Positions 20,416-31,110 of a stretch of DNA of 43,628 nt are shown one piece after another. The notes beneath the pieces are model-generated. The model saw only the letters and a program-made list of their open reading frames with translations. It was not told where the DNA came from and did not search any database. Origin of the DNA: Clostridiales bacterium (lineage in GTDB: Bacteria > Bacillota > Clostridia > Christensenellales > UBA1242); assembly GCA_015055515.1 (NCBI GenBank), contig SVIC01000008.1, forward strand, positions 1-43,628. Direction: 5' to 3'. The position numbers were made by a program, and so were the translations under genes. Numbering within the stretch: the stretch's first letter is position 1; every line of letters starts with the position of its first letter.

Positions 20416-20973
20416 ATGATGAAAATAATGTATAAGAAAATATTAATATGCTTAATACTATTTACCTCACTACTGTGTATTGGATGCAGAGACACTTTGG
20501 GAGGGATTCAATTAAGTGGTCATGACACTATGGTTAATGGCACATTATTCGATACGAAAAATCTCATGATAACTGAGGGTGATATAACAAAAGATTATAA
20601 TTATAGTATTAAAGTAATGGGTAGAACCGGCGAAGTAAATGACAGCACGTGGCACGCATGGTTTGGTGATGAAATGTGGGATGTGACAGGCAAAACTATT
20701 GTATGTCTGCCACTAATATACAACAGCGATATCGCAAATGATAATAATGCAACAATTAATATATCTGCCATTGGAAGCACTACAAGTAGTAGCGTCAACA
20801 TATCGCAGTCTGACACAAATGATGCCAACACTAACACTTATTACCTTATACTAAATCCCAGAGAAGATAGAATAGAAGTGACTATTAATTACGAAAGTAA
20901 AACAAAGCCAAAAGATATAAAATATCTTATAGATTTAATGGATGTCAATTCTGACAGCAATAGTCAAGGATAA
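20416..20973 (+). CDS. Small putative lipoprotein, function unknown
   Basis: About 185 residues. Several starts are possible (TTG 20380, ATG 20416, 20419 and 20428) and none has a clear ribosome site. The ATGs at 20416-20428 give a compact signal peptide (MYKKILICLILFTSLLCIGC), so they are preferred. The segment ends in a lipobox-like LCIGC, with Cys near residue 24. This is slightly off consensus because Cys is at -3. The mature part is beta-rich, with many Thr/Ser/Asn residues (STTSSSVNIS). It is not recognised as a known family. It is divergent from the U32 operon and convergent with rpoC across a terminator. Confidence 0.7.
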   Translation: MMKIMYKKILICLILFTSLLCIGCRDTLGGIQLSGHDTMVNGTLFDTKNLMITEGDITKDYNYSIKVMGRTGEVNDSTWHAWFGDEMWDVTGKTIVCLPLIYNSDIANDNNATINISAIGSTTSSSVNISQSDTNDANTNTYYLILNPREDRIEVTINYESKTKPKDIKYLIDLMDVNSDSNSQG

Positions 20974-21047
20974 AGTTATGCAAATATATTAAATATGGCT
21001 TAATATAACAATATATTACAATTTGCATAGCATTTAACTAACCACAA

Positions 21048-21077
21048 AAAAAATCAGAGATTTCTCTCTGATTTTTT
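21048..21077. terminator. Bidirectional terminator after lipoprotein gene and rpoC
   Basis: A perfect 13-bp stem, AAAAAATCAGAGA with TCTCTGATTTTTT, and a 4-nt loop. A and T runs allow use in both directions. Confidence 0.9.
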
Positions 21078-21082
21078 TATTA

Positions 21083-24000
21083 TTATACAGTCTCGTCCTC
21101 TACTACATCTTCGAATAGATTTGCAATCTCATCTGCCATGCTATCATCTTTTTTGTTAATAGCATTAAGATCTATTGGTTGAACATCTCTACTCTTTACA
21201 AATCCTGTACCTGCAGGGATCTGCTTACCTATCATTAAGTTCTCTTTCAATGATAACAAGTGGTCAGTCTTACCCTTGATAGCAGCATCTGTCAACACTC
21301 TAGAAGTCTCCTGGAATGAAGCAGCAGCAAGGAAGCTAGGATTAGATAGAGCAGCCTTAGTGATACCTTGAATAAGTCTCTTAGCAGTTGCTGGAACTCC
21401 ACCCTCTGCCAATACTCTCTCGTTTTCCTCCTCATACTTATGATGATCTACTACATCACCGATAAGCAGATTGGTGTCTCCACTATCCTCAATTCTTACA
21501 TTTCTAAGCATTTGCTTAATAATAATCTCAACGTGCTTAGTATTGATACCAACACCTTGTGAACTATAAGTAGATAATACTTCGCTAAGTAGATAGTTCT
21601 GTACATCTCTTACACCTTTAGTTCTAAGAAGGTCGTTAGGATAAATATTACCCTCTGTCAATACTGTACCAGCCTCTACCTTGTCGCCATTCTTAACCTT
21701 CAATACAACACCAAATGGAACTATATAGTGGCCTTCATCATCGCTATTCTTAACAAATATCTCATAATATTTACCACCATCTTTACCAGCAGATTGTACT
21801 TCCTTAATTGATACAGTACCAGCAACCTCAGATATAATTGCTACACCCTTTGGCTTTCTAGCCTCAAATATCTCTGCTACACGAGGAAGACCTTGTGTAA
21901 TATCGGCAGCAGTAGATACACCACCTGTGTGGAATGTTCTCATTGTAAGCTGAGTACCTGGCTCACCAATTGATTGTGCAGCAATAATACCTACAGCCTC
22001 ACCAATTGATACCATATCAGTGCTAGCCATATTCTTACCATAACACTTAGCACATACACCAGTCTTGCTACGGCAAGTCAATACTGTTCTAATATTTACT
22101 GCAGTAATACCAGCATCATTTACAGCCTTAGCCATATCTGCTGTAACTAGAGTATCAGCAGGAATGATTACTTCCTTAGTCTTAGGATCTAGCACATCAT
22201 CCACAACTACTCTACCCACAATTCTCTGCTCTAATGAACATACTGGAGTACTGTCTTTTGTAATAGCAGTTACCATTAGACCTTTTGCTCTTTCGTTATT
22301 ATTCTTAAAGCAATCGTCCTCTGATACAATTATTTCTTGAGCAACTGCCTCAAGTCTTCTAGTCAAATAACCAGAGTCGGCAGTCTTCAATACCTTATCG
22401 GCCAAACCTTTTCTACCACCACGGCTAGATAGGAAATACTCTAGTGGAGTAAGACCTACACGGAAGTTAGATTTAACTGGGATATCAACCTTCTTACCAG
22501 AAGTATTCGCCATGATACCACGCATACCACAAAGCTGCAATACCTGACCTACAGAACCTCTCGCTCCAGAGTCTGCCATCATACGCACTGGGTTAAGAAC
22601 GTTCATATTATTAAGAACTATACCCTTAACCTTATCTGTTGCATCGTTCCATAGCTTAATATTTCTATCTAATTTCTCGTTCTCGGTGATAAATCCTCTC
22701 TTATAGAACTTCTCATTCTCGGTTATTTGCTTCTCTACCTCGCCTACAATTTTCGCCTTTTCATCTGGAATCTCCATATCAAACACGTTAATTGTAACAG
22801 CACCAATTGTAGAATATTTATAACCTAATTCCTTGATATTATCAAGCATCTTAACAGTCGCTGTTGTACCCAAATTATTGAAACATTGTCTAGTAATAAG
22901 ATCCAATTTCTTCTTTGTTACCAAGAAATCAATCTCATAATTAAGGAATGTCTCTTCTTTTGTTCTATCTACAAAGCCAATGTTTTGAGGTATTCTTCTA
23001 TTAAGGATAATCTTACCTACAGATGTAGGGATGTTTTTCTTCACAGCCTTGCCATTGAATTCGCCTTCACGCCTTACAAATATAGCAGATTGCAACTCTA
23101 CAATACCAGCATTGTATGCAAGTATTGCCTCGTCTTCATCTTTGAAATATTTGCCAGTACCCTTAGCGCCTTCTTTGATAACTGTTAGATAGTAACAACC
23201 CATGACCATATCCTGTGTAGGTGTACATACTGGATTACTATCTGCAGGCTTTAATATATTATTGCTAGATAGCATTAGTAGACGTGCCTCTGCAATAGCC
23301 TCTGGGCTAAGTGGCACGTGCACACTCATCTGGTCTCCATCGAAGTCGGCGTTGAATCCACCGCAGACAAGTGGGTGAAGTCTTATTGCTCTACCCTCAA
23401 TAAGCACAGGCTCAAACGCCTGAATTGATAGTCTATGCAGAGATGGAGCACGGTTCAACATTACTGGATGGTCTACTATAACCTCTTCTAGCAAATCCCA
23501 AACCACTGGCTTCTGTCTCTCTATCACACGCTTAGCAGTCTTGAAGTTAAGAGATAGATTTCTCTCAACCAACTTTCTCATAATATATGGCTTGAATAGT
23601 TCCAATGCCATTTCCTTTGGAAGACCACATTGATACATCTTCAGCTCTGGTCCAACTACTATAACCGAACGGCCTGAGTAGTCAACACGCTTACCAAGCA
23701 AGTTCTGTCTAAATCTACCTTGCTTACTCTTTAGGGCTGCAGTAAGAGACTTCAACTCTCTCTGCTTTGGTCCTTGTACAGCCTTGCCTCTCTTACCATT
23801 CTCGATTAGTGCATCTACTGCTTCTTGTAGCATTCTCTTCTCGTTTCTTACTATTACTTCTGGTGCACCAATCTGAATAAATTTCTTCAATCTATTATTT
23901 CTATTAATTATTCTACGATACAAATCATTGATATCTGATGTAGCAAATCTACCACCATCTAGTTGTATCATAGGTCTAAGATCTGGTGGAATAACTGGGA

Positions 24001-24694
24001 TAACATCTAGTACCATCCACTCTGGCTTGTTGCCACTACGCCTCAAACTCTCTACTATTTCTAGTTTCTTATTTATCTTTAATTTCTTTTGACCCTTAGC
24101 AGTCTTTGCTGCCTCTACCAATTCCTCATACTCTTTGTCAAGATCAATCTCGGATAATAACTCTTTGATAGCATCTCCACCCATGCCTGCACGGAATGCA
24201 TCTCTACCAAATTTCTCTACAGCCTCTCTGTATTCTGCATCAGAGATAACCTGCATCTTAGTAAATCCAGTATTACCTGGCTCTATTACTACATAACTAA
24301 CATAATACACAACCTTCTCTAACTGTTTGCTATTAAGTCCTAATATCAAACCTATTCTAGAAGGAATGCTTTGCATAAACCATATGTGAGCTACCGGAGC
24401 AGCAAGCTCAATATGACCAAATCTCTCTCTTCTAACGCTAGATTTAGTTACTTCTACTCCGCACTTGTCACATATTACACCTTTGTGTCTAATTCTCTTA
24501 TATTTTCCACAATGACATTCCCAATTCTTCTTTGGTCCAAAGATTCTCTCGCAAAGAAGACCTGATGTCTCTGGCTTGTGAGTACGGTAGTTAATAGTTT
24601 CGCTCTTAGTAACCTCTCCGTAACTCCACTCCCTTATTTTCTCGGGAGAAGCAATTGAGACTCTAATTGCAGATAAGTTATTTAATTCAAACAT
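21083..24694 (-). CDS. rpoC: RNA polymerase subunit beta'
   Basis: A 1203-residue catalytic subunit of RNA polymerase, of the usual length for Firmicutes. The N-terminal zinc site is intact ([19 protein letters not shown], about residues 60-78). The metal-binding active-site loop NADFDGDQM (about 448-456) is present, as is the second zinc site (DDCFKN with [11 protein letters not shown], about 800-880). The bridge and trigger helix region includes [18 protein letters not shown] (about 905-922). The start follows AGGAGA. It lies 10 bp downstream of rpoB in the same transcript and ends at the shared terminator 21048-21077. Confidence 0.99.
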   Translation of the reverse strand: MFELNNLSAIRVSIASPEKIREWSYGEVTKSETINYRTHKPETSGLLCERIFGPKKNWECHCGKYKRIRHKGVICDKCGVEVTKSSVRRERFGHIELAAPVAHIWFMQSIPSRIGLILGLNSKQLEKVVYYVSYVVIEPGNTGFTKMQVISDAEYREAVEKFGRDAFRAGMGGDAIKELLSEIDLDKEYEELVEAAKTAKGQKKLKINKKLEIVESLRRSGNKPEWMVLDVIPVIPPDLRPMIQLDGGRFATSDINDLYRRIINRNNRLKKFIQIGAPEVIVRNEKRMLQEAVDALIENGKRGKAVQGPKQRELKSLTAALKSKQGRFRQNLLGKRVDYSGRSVIVVGPELKMYQCGLPKEMALELFKPYIMRKLVERNLSLNFKTAKRVIERQKPVVWDLLEEVIVDHPVMLNRAPSLHRLSIQAFEPVLIEGRAIRLHPLVCGGFNADFDGDQMSVHVPLSPEAIAEARLLMLSSNNILKPADSNPVCTPTQDMVMGCYYLTVIKEGAKGTGKYFKDEDEAILAYNAGIVELQSAIFVRREGEFNGKAVKKNIPTSVGKIILNRRIPQNIGFVDRTKEETFLNYEIDFLVTKKKLDLITRQCFNNLGTTATVKMLDNIKELGYKYSTIGAVTINVFDMEIPDEKAKIVGEVEKQITENEKFYKRGFITENEKLDRNIKLWNDATDKVKGIVLNNMNVLNPVRMMADSGARGSVGQVLQLCGMRGIMANTSGKKVDIPVKSNFRVGLTPLEYFLSSRGGRKGLADKVLKTADSGYLTRRLEAVAQEIIVSEDDCFKNNNERAKGLMVTAITKDSTPVCSLEQRIVGRVVVDDVLDPKTKEVIIPADTLVTADMAKAVNDAGITAVNIRTVLTCRSKTGVCAKCYGKNMASTDMVSIGEAVGIIAAQSIGEPGTQLTMRTFHTGGVSTAADITQGLPRVAEIFEARKPKGVAIISEVAGTVSIKEVQSAGKDGGKYYEIFVKNSDDEGHYIVPFGVVLKVKNGDKVEAGTVLTEGNIYPNDLLRTKGVRDVQNYLLSEVLSTYSSQGVGINTKHVEIIIKQMLRNVRIEDSGDTNLLIGDVVDHHKYEEENERVLAEGGVPATAKRLIQGITKAALSNPSFLAAASFQETSRVLTDAAIKGKTDHLLSLKENLMIGKQIPAGTGFVKSRDVQPIDLNAINKKDDSMADEIANLFEDVVEDETV

Positions 24695-24704
24695 ATTCTA
24701 TCTC

Positions 24705-27700
24705 CTAATTATTCTCATCTTCTTCGAAGTCATCAAATAATACCGATTCATCAAAGATATTATCGAAATCTTCGTTCATTTCTAAGTCTTCTTCTAGGCT
24801 CTTGTCTTCTGTATCGAATAGATCAACTTCGTTAACCTCTTCCTTAGCCTTAGTTACTTCCGCAAATGTCTCTACATTATCACGGTTAAGGTCAGTTAAC
24901 TTAAATTCCTTATTCTGATCTGTCAACAACTTAACATCTAGACCCAAGCCTTGCAATTCTCTGATCATAACCTTGAATGATTCTGGGATTGATGGTTGTG
25001 GTAGCTGAGTTCCCTCAACAATCGCTTTGTATGTTGCTAGTCTACCCTCTGTATCATCGGACTTAACTGTCAACATCTCTTGAAGAAGTTTTGATGCACC
25101 GTACGCCTCTAGCGCCCAGACCTCCATCTCACCAAATCTCTGTCCACCGAACATTGCCTTACCACCTAATGGTTGCTGTGTAACATATGCGTATGGACCA
25201 GTTGATCTAGCGTGCATCTTGTCGTTAACCATGTGCTCTAGCTTAATGTAGTACATGTAACCTACTGTTACAGGGTTCTCAAATGGCTCACCTGTTCTAC
25301 CATCATATAACTGTATCTTACCATTCTCTGGGAAATTATTTTCTTTCAACAACTCTGATATATCGCTCTCTTTTGCACCATCTAGAGCAGGTGTTGCAAT
25401 CTTAATACCAAGGGCTTTACATACAAGACCTAAGTGTACCTCTAGCACCTGTCCTACGTTCATACGTGATGGAATACCTAGAGGGTTAAGAACTATATCT
25501 ATAGGTTGACCGTTTGCCATAAATGGCATATCTTCTACTGGAAGTATTCTAGATACAATACCTTTGTTACCATGACGACCAGCCATCTTATCACCAACAG
25601 AAATCTTACGTTTCTGAGCGATAGTTACTCTTACCATCTGGTTAACACCAGTCTCTAACTCATCCTTATTCTTTCTAGAGAATATCTGAATGTCTACAAC
25701 AACACCACTAATTCCATGAGGAACACGAAGTGATGTATCTTTTACATCTCTTGCTTTTTCTCCGAAGATTGCTCTAAGTAGTCTTTCTTCTGGAGTAGGC
25801 TCTGTCTCACCCTTTGGAGTAACCTTACCTACTAGAATATCGCCAGGCTTAACCTCTGCACCTATTCTAATAATTCCGTTTTCATCCAAATTCTTTAGAA
25901 CATCTTCACCAAGGTTAGGAATATCTCTTGTGAATTCCTCATCACCTAGCTTAGTTGTTCTACATTTTACTTCTTCTTCTTTTAATGTAATAGAAGTATA
26001 TACATCTTCTTTTACAAGTCTCTCTGATAGAAGGATCGCGTCCTCGTAGTTATAACCTTCCCAGTTCATGAATGCAATAAGCATATTCTTACCTAATGCT
26101 AACTCACCACCGTTAGTACTATAACCATCGGCTAGAACATCACCTTTCTTCACCTTCTGACCAGTCTTAACAATAGGCTTCTGATTCACGCATGACTCTT
26201 GGTTAGTCTTTACAAACTTAATAAGATCATACTGTTCTTCTTCGCCATTGTCTGATGTAACAATAACTGTGTTACCATCTACATACTTAACCACACCGTT
26301 AGTTCTGGAAATTACTGTAGCACCATTATCTGTTGCTACCTTATATTCCATACCAGTTGCAACTATTGGAGCCTCGGTTGTGATTAGTGGAACAGCCTGA
26401 CGTTGCATGTTAGATCCCATCAATGCTCTGGCTGTATCATCGTTCTCTAGGAATGGTATAAGTGATGTAGGTACGCTGACCAATTGTCTTGGAGCCACGT
26501 CCATATAATCTACCATATCCTTGCTTACTTCTATAATTGTATCGTGATAACGACAAATAATCCTGTCATTTACAAAACGTCCATCTTTATCTAATGGCTC
26601 AATTGCCTGAGCAATATACTTATACTCATCTTCATCCGCCATCAAATATACTACCTCATCAGTAACTACACCCTTATCCTTATCTACCACCTTGTATGGA
26701 GTCTCAATAAATCCATAATCGTTAATTCTTGCGTATGATGCAAGAGAGTTAATAAGACCTATATTTCCACCTTCTGGAGTCTCGATAACACAGATTCTAC
26801 CGTAGTGGCTGTGGTGTATATCACGGACTTCGTCAGTAGCTCTGTCTTTCTTAATACCACCTGGACCAACGGCTGATAATCTACGCTTCTGAGCAAGAGA
26901 TGACAATGGGTTCATCTCATCCATCAACTGACTAAGTTGGTGACTAGCAAGGAAATCCTTGAATGCTCTGTTAATTGGTCTAGCATTAACTACTTGGCTA
27001 GGAGTAATATCTGTAAGGTCATGAGACTGCAATGTCTCCTTAACCATATTAGATAGCTTGTTCATACCGCTACGGAATGCATCCTGCAACAACTCACCAG
27101 CACCCTTAATTCTACGGTTGCATAGGTGGTCGATATTATCAATATAACCAATACCCATGTTAAGATCTAGTAAATAACTAACTGTAGCTAAGATATCATC
27201 TAGAGTAATAGTTGTACCTACTAAGTTATCAGCATTGGCTCTAATTGCCTCAATTCTGTCTTCCTTAGTCTTGTATTCTTTTAAGATCTCATCTAACATT
27301 GGATAGTATACTTGGTGATTGATACCCAGTTCTTTCTCATTGCACTTAATAACTTCTGATAATTGTACTCTGTTATTACCATACATCTTGTGTCTCTTGC
27401 CATCTACAATTACCCATACACCATTAATACCAGCGTTCTGGATTGCCTGAGCTTGCTCTTTTGTAATAACCTCGCCAGCACCAACGATAACATTCTTCTT
27501 ATCCTTGATCTCATCGGCAGAAGTTAATCCTACTAGACGACTGCTAAGATTCAACTTCTTATCAATCTTGTATCTACCAACATCGCCTAGGTTATAGTAT
27601 TGATTAGAGAAGAATTGTGAGAATATGAATTGCTTTGTTGCCTCGGCACTAGGTATCTCACTAGGTCTGGTCTTCTTGCTTAACTCAATAAGAGCATCGT

Positions 27701-28403
27701 GCTGAGTATCATAAGGATCTTTCTCCAAAGTTGCCTTCATGATCTCGTTATTACCAAAGATATCTAAGATCTGCTCATTATTAAGTCCGAAACACTTTAG
27801 GAATATACCAAGTGATATCTTTCCACCCTTGTCTAGTGCAACCTTCAATTGATTAGGCTCCTTATCCTTCTGCTCTATCTCAAGCCAGCTACCACGCTTT
27901 GGAGAAAGTGAGCAATTGAACAACTCTCTACCTGTCTTGTCAATGTGTTTTGCATAATATACACTAGGGCTTCTAACGATCTGGCTAACTACTACTCTCT
28001 CTATACCATTGAAGATAAATGTAGCCTCTGGAGTCATGTATGGCACATCACCTAGGAACACTTCGTTCTCTATAGCCTCACCAGTCTCCTTAATAACCAA
28101 TCTTACCTTTACTCTTAATGCAACTGTATAGTGACTAGACTTTCTCTTTGTCTCGGCCTTAGTTAATTTTGGTTTCTCCTCTATCTTGTAGTCTAGAAAA
28201 TACACCTCAGCCTTACCACTATAGTCGGTGATTGGCGAAAATTCCTTCAATACCTCGCCAATACCCTCCAAGATAAACTTCTTGTAAGAATTCTTTTGTA
28301 AATCTAGCAAGTATCCCATCTCATCTTGTACATCGATAGTCTTACCGAATGTATATCTGGTGTTATTGCCATATTTTACTTTTCTAACTTTTTGTTCTAG
28401 CAT
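24705..28403 (-). CDS. rpoB: RNA polymerase subunit beta
   Basis: A 1232-residue subunit. Landmarks are the rifampicin-region sequence LSQLMDEMNPLSSLAQKRRL (about residues 493-512), HYGRICVIETPEGGNIGLI (about 536-554), the fork and active-site stretch GYNYEDAILLSER (about 788-800), DKMAGRHGNKG (about 952-962) and the C-terminal GGQRFGEMEVWALEAYGA (about 1088-1105). The C-terminal tail is very acidic (EEDLEMNEDFDNIFDES). The AAGGAG site lies 12 nt from the ATG, rather long. Unlike the common arrangement, rplJ/rplL is not directly upstream. A dedicated promoter at 28681-28710 and a leader of about 270 nt precede the gene. Confidence 0.99.
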   Translation of the reverse strand: MLEQKVRKVKYGNNTRYTFGKTIDVQDEMGYLLDLQKNSYKKFILEGIGEVLKEFSPITDYSGKAEVYFLDYKIEEKPKLTKAETKRKSSHYTVALRVKVRLVIKETGEAIENEVFLGDVPYMTPEATFIFNGIERVVVSQIVRSPSVYYAKHIDKTGRELFNCSLSPKRGSWLEIEQKDKEPNQLKVALDKGGKISLGIFLKCFGLNNEQILDIFGNNEIMKATLEKDPYDTQHDALIELSKKTRPSEIPSAEATKQFIFSQFFSNQYYNLGDVGRYKIDKKLNLSSRLVGLTSADEIKDKKNVIVGAGEVITKEQAQAIQNAGINGVWVIVDGKRHKMYGNNRVQLSEVIKCNEKELGINHQVYYPMLDEILKEYKTKEDRIEAIRANADNLVGTTITLDDILATVSYLLDLNMGIGYIDNIDHLCNRRIKGAGELLQDAFRSGMNKLSNMVKETLQSHDLTDITPSQVVNARPINRAFKDFLASHQLSQLMDEMNPLSSLAQKRRLSAVGPGGIKKDRATDEVRDIHHSHYGRICVIETPEGGNIGLINSLASYARINDYGFIETPYKVVDKDKGVVTDEVVYLMADEDEYKYIAQAIEPLDKDGRFVNDRIICRYHDTIIEVSKDMVDYMDVAPRQLVSVPTSLIPFLENDDTARALMGSNMQRQAVPLITTEAPIVATGMEYKVATDNGATVISRTNGVVKYVDGNTVIVTSDNGEEEQYDLIKFVKTNQESCVNQKPIVKTGQKVKKGDVLADGYSTNGGELALGKNMLIAFMNWEGYNYEDAILLSERLVKEDVYTSITLKEEEVKCRTTKLGDEEFTRDIPNLGEDVLKNLDENGIIRIGAEVKPGDILVGKVTPKGETEPTPEERLLRAIFGEKARDVKDTSLRVPHGISGVVVDIQIFSRKNKDELETGVNQMVRVTIAQKRKISVGDKMAGRHGNKGIVSRILPVEDMPFMANGQPIDIVLNPLGIPSRMNVGQVLEVHLGLVCKALGIKIATPALDGAKESDISELLKENNFPENGKIQLYDGRTGEPFENPVTVGYMYYIKLEHMVNDKMHARSTGPYAYVTQQPLGGKAMFGGQRFGEMEVWALEAYGASKLLQEMLTVKSDDTEGRLATYKAIVEGTQLPQPSIPESFKVMIRELQGLGLDVKLLTDQNKEFKLTDLNRDNVETFAEVTKAKEEVNEVDLFDTEDKSLEEDLEMNEDFDNIFDESVLFDDFEEDENN

Positions 28404-28674
28404 TTTGTTCGCGAACTCCTTTACTTAGGTTATTATGTAATATTAAATTGTAAATTTACTAAAAACTGCCTTAATATCCAAGATAGTTGCAGTACTATAA
28501 AGACCAAAAAGCGGGAGTATAATGAAATTATTTATTAAATATAATTATTTATAATAACTTATTACATCCCTCTACTTTTTTATTATTTACAAGTACACAT
28601 GTAGGCTCTAAGATTTCTAGTAATTTTTAGCAAATCGCATTGCCGAATTGCGCACTTCCGACAATACCTCGCAA
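28404..28674 (-). promoter_or_regulatory. Long 5' leader of rpoB
   Basis: About 270 nt of transcribed, gene-free leader. Near the 5' end, ATTGCG pairs with CGCAAT across a 17-nt loop. A direct repeat GGTATTG-CGA-GGTATTG lies at the expected transcription start. The remainder is AU-rich with no open frame of note and no terminator. Autoregulation or attenuation of rpoBC is possible but not shown. Confidence 0.5.
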
Positions 28675-28680
28675 TACCAA

Positions 28681-28710
28681 ATTGTACCATATGTGCAAAC
28701 TAAATGTCAA
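28681..28710 (-). promoter_or_regulatory. Sigma-A promoter of rpoBC
   Basis: A perfect TTGACA (28705-28710), an 18-bp spacer and TACAAT (28681-28686) on the minus strand. Confidence 0.85.
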
Positions 28711-28770
28711 CTAGTTTTTGTTAAATAACTTAACTTATTTTATTAAAAATAAAAAAATCTAATAATTTGT

Positions 28771-28803
28771 ATAAAAAAAACCACACCCAATCGGGTGCAG
28801 TTA
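28771..28803 (-). terminator. Terminator of GT4 gene
   Basis: On the minus strand CACCC-gatt-GGGTG forms the core stem, extended by outer pairs, and is followed by eight T residues. It separates the GT4 transcript from the rpoB promoter. Confidence 0.8.
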
Positions 28804-28805
28804 GA

Positions 28806-29984
28806 TTAGTTTTTCTTTTTTTCTTCTATAATAGCCTTATAATCATTAACAACTTGTACAACAATCTCATCCCATGTTTTATACAGATCTTCTTTAGATC
28901 CTTTGCTTATTCTTTCATAGTAATCAGGGTTATCAATAGTCTCCATTATTTTGTCAGCAAATGCATCTACGCTATTTTCAACAACAAAACCATTTACATC
29001 ATTTGTAACAGTACCTGCAGTAACAGCCCCTTGCAAAAATACTGTTGGAGTTGACTGACTGGCAGCCTCTATCTGCACTAATGAACTAGCGTCATACATC
29101 GATGGAAATAAAAACAAGTGTGCTCTTGCATATATTTTACTAATTAGATCCCTATCAGAAATCCTTCCACAAAATACAACATCGTCCTCTATTCCTAGTT
29201 CCTTTACAAACTCTCTCAGTTTCTCATCATCTGGACCACTACCTACATACAGCATCTTATACTTGTATCCCTTTTCCGATAATCTTTTCAACGACTCTGC
29301 TATAAAGAATACATTTTTCAATGCTGTTATTCTTCCTACAAATAACAAAACTTTTTCACTTGGATCTATATTATATTTCTCATTAACAATCTTGCAAGCC
29401 TCTTTAAGATCCGCTACTGGTAAAAAATCGGTACCATTATTATATACAATAGGTTCTCTCTTGTAGCCATACTCTTTGAATACTTTCGCTAATTCTTTGT
29501 TCACTGCCCAACACTGATCACATTTATTGAATACAGACATAATATTAGACAGCATTATTTTGGTCAATAATTTATTTTTAGTCGCCTTCATGAAATCTTG
29601 CTTGAACTGACTATGCATCGTTGCAATACATGGGATATTGTGCTTTTTAGCATATTTTAATCCTGCCCTACCAATTGTGAATGGAGAATGAATATGCACA
29701 ATATCCAGATTTGACTCCTTTAATGCATTCTTGAAACTTTTATCTGAATTCGGAGTCGCCAAATCATAACCATTTTTCAAAAAAGCTAACCTCTTACATC
29801 TAACAACCTTATATCCAAGCGTACTATCATCAAATTCCGTTCTACCGTGTGGAGCAAATACTGTAACATTTGCAATTTTACTCATTCTTTTCGCATAGTT
29901 ATCTACAACTGTTACGACACCATCTATCATTGGATAAAAAGCATCAACGAACAGACCTATATTCAATTTCTTTTCATTTTCCAT
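28806..29984 (-). CDS. GT4 family glycosyltransferase
   Basis: A 392-residue GT-B-fold enzyme. The N-terminal acceptor domain begins NIGLFVDAFYPMIDGVV (about residues 8-24), typical of lipid glucosyltransferases of the diacylglycerol type. HIHSPFTIGRAGLKYAKK (about 96-113) and ATMHSQFKQDF follow. The C-terminal nucleotide-sugar domain shows LLFVGRITALKN (about 213-224) and FPSMYDASSLVQIEAASQST (about 292-311), a degenerate EX7E region. It probably adds a hexose to diacylglycerol or another membrane acceptor on the cytoplasmic face. It forms a single-gene unit with a promoter at 30018-30045 and a terminator at 28771-28803. Confidence 0.9.
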   Translation of the reverse strand: MENEKKLNIGLFVDAFYPMIDGVVTVVDNYAKRMSKIANVTVFAPHGRTEFDDSTLGYKVVRCKRLAFLKNGYDLATPNSDKSFKNALKESNLDIVHIHSPFTIGRAGLKYAKKHNIPCIATMHSQFKQDFMKATKNKLLTKIMLSNIMSVFNKCDQCWAVNKELAKVFKEYGYKREPIVYNNGTDFLPVADLKEACKIVNEKYNIDPSEKVLLFVGRITALKNVFFIAESLKRLSEKGYKYKMLYVGSGPDDEKLREFVKELGIEDDVVFCGRISDRDLISKIYARAHLFLFPSMYDASSLVQIEAASQSTPTVFLQGAVTAGTVTNDVNGFVVENSVDAFADKIMETIDNPDYYERISKGSKEDLYKTWDEIVVQVVNDYKAIIEEKKKN

Positions 29985-30017
29985 TTTCTCTTACCTACCA
30001 TTTTATAGTGTATTATT

Positions 30018-30045
30018 ATAATAGCACATCGCTTTATATTAACAA
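30018..30045 (-). promoter_or_regulatory. Promoter of GT4 gene
   Basis: TTGTTA (30040-30045), a 16-bp spacer and TATTAT (30018-30023), with an extended TGC just upstream of the -10 element. Confidence 0.6.
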
Positions 30046-30076
30046 AATAAATAGGTTTATATAAATATATTTAATT

Positions 30077-30104
30077 AAAAAACAAGCTTAAAATAAAGCT
30101 TGTA
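30077..30104 (-). terminator. Terminator of pgk-tpiA operon
   Basis: A perfect 8-bp stem, ACAAGCTT with AAGCTTGT, and a 6-nt loop, followed on the minus strand by a T run. Confidence 0.85.
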
Positions 30105-30112
30105 AATTATTG

Positions 30113-30343
30113 TTAATACGTAATTGTAAATATAAGCAGTGCTGTTGCTACAAGGAAAAGGAATGGACTATGCATCTCACCTTTGCTTTTCTTCTTATTA
30201 AGAGCAAATATCAGAAGAAAACCAATAACCAAAAACATAATGATATACACACCACTACGATCTAGCGTCGTCTCCTTGTACACAAAGAACCTGTATATTT
30301 TAACAAAGAAATCTGCCACCGATTGAAAAACCGATTCTAACAT
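30113..30343 (-). CDS. Small two-TM membrane protein
   Basis: A 76-residue protein with hydrophobic segments near residues 30-47 and 58-75, separated by a basic loop (LNKKKSKGEMHS). The N-terminal 25 residues are amphipathic. It follows tpiA by 3 bp and is the last gene of the glycolytic operon. SecG often sits downstream of glycolytic genes in Firmicutes, but its Gly/Ser-rich signature is absent, so it is left unassigned. Confidence 0.75.
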   Translation of the reverse strand: MLESVFQSVADFFVKIYRFFVYKETTLDRSGVYIIMFLVIGFLLIFALNKKKSKGEMHSPFLFLVATALLIFTITY

Positions 30344-30346
30344 AAC

Positions 30347-31099
30347 CTACTCCACATTTTGATAGATTATTGATTCAAAGTCCTCCATTTTCAAACAAGC
30401 TCCGCCTATAAGCCCACCATCAATACTTGGTTTTGACAACAAGTCTTCTGCATTAGATGGCTTAAGACTGCCACCATATAGCATAATAATTTCATTCTTT
30501 TTTACGCCAAATTTAGCCACAATTAGATCTTTTGCATAAGATATAATTTCTTCTGCCTGATCACTAGTTGCGGTCATACCTGTACCTATAGCCCATATAG
30601 GCTCGTATGCAAATATAATATTCTTAACATCATCTGCCGTTAACCCTTCTGTTGCAAGCTCAATCTGAGTTCTTACTAGATCAAAATGCTTATTTGCATT
30701 TCTTTCATCCAAGGTCTCCCCAAAGCAAAGTACAGGTGTGAAGCCTGAAGATAACGCAACCTTCACCTTTTCATTAACGCTGGCATCGGTCTCATTATAC
30801 ATTTGTCTTCTCTCGCTATGGCCAATGATAACCAACTCACACCCGAAGTCGTGTAGCATACTAGCACTGATCTCTCCTGTATACGCACCCGATGCGTGCT
30901 CATTTATATTCTGAGCACCATATAGCACCTTACTACCCTCTAGCATTTTCTGTGCTTTGCATAAGTAAACATATGGTACACATACGCCAACAATATTATC
31001 TGTCTTTTCTGCCACTTTTACCAGTTCTGTAAAGTATGGATCAAGAGATGATTTGGTCATATTCATTTTCATATTGCCAATTAAGTATAACTTCTTCAT
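30347..31099 (-). CDS. tpiA: Triosephosphate isomerase
   Basis: A 250-residue TIM-barrel enzyme that interconverts glyceraldehyde 3-phosphate and dihydroxyacetone phosphate in glycolysis. The catalytic His lies in VIIGHSERR (about residues 90-98), the catalytic Glu in FAYEPIWAIGTG (about 163-174), and the phosphate loop in LYGGSLKPSN and GLIGGACL near the C-terminus. The N-terminal motif reads GNMKMN instead of the usual GNWKMN. The catalytic lysine is kept. It is 11 bp downstream of pgk. Confidence 0.98.
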   Translation of the reverse strand: MKKLYLIGNMKMNMTKSSLDPYFTELVKVAEKTDNIVGVCVPYVYLCKAQKMLEGSKVLYGAQNINEHASGAYTGEISASMLHDFGCELVIIGHSERRQMYNETDASVNEKVKVALSSGFTPVLCFGETLDERNANKHFDLVRTQIELATEGLTADDVKNIIFAYEPIWAIGTGMTATSDQAEEIISYAKDLIVAKFGVKKNEIIMLYGGSLKPSNAEDLLSKPSIDGGLIGGACLKMEDFESIIYQNVE

Positions 31100-31110
31100 A
31101 CTCTCACCTC

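Noticed and set aside
28711..28723. A 13-base match (ctagtttttgtta) shared by the region upstream of the rpoB promoter and RNA candidate 1 (from about 36700)
   Set aside because: Low-complexity AT-rich sequence; no conserved surroundings, so chance is sufficient.
30113..30343. Annotation as SecG
   Set aside because: Position and size fit, but the Gly/Ser-rich loop and conserved first helix motif are absent.
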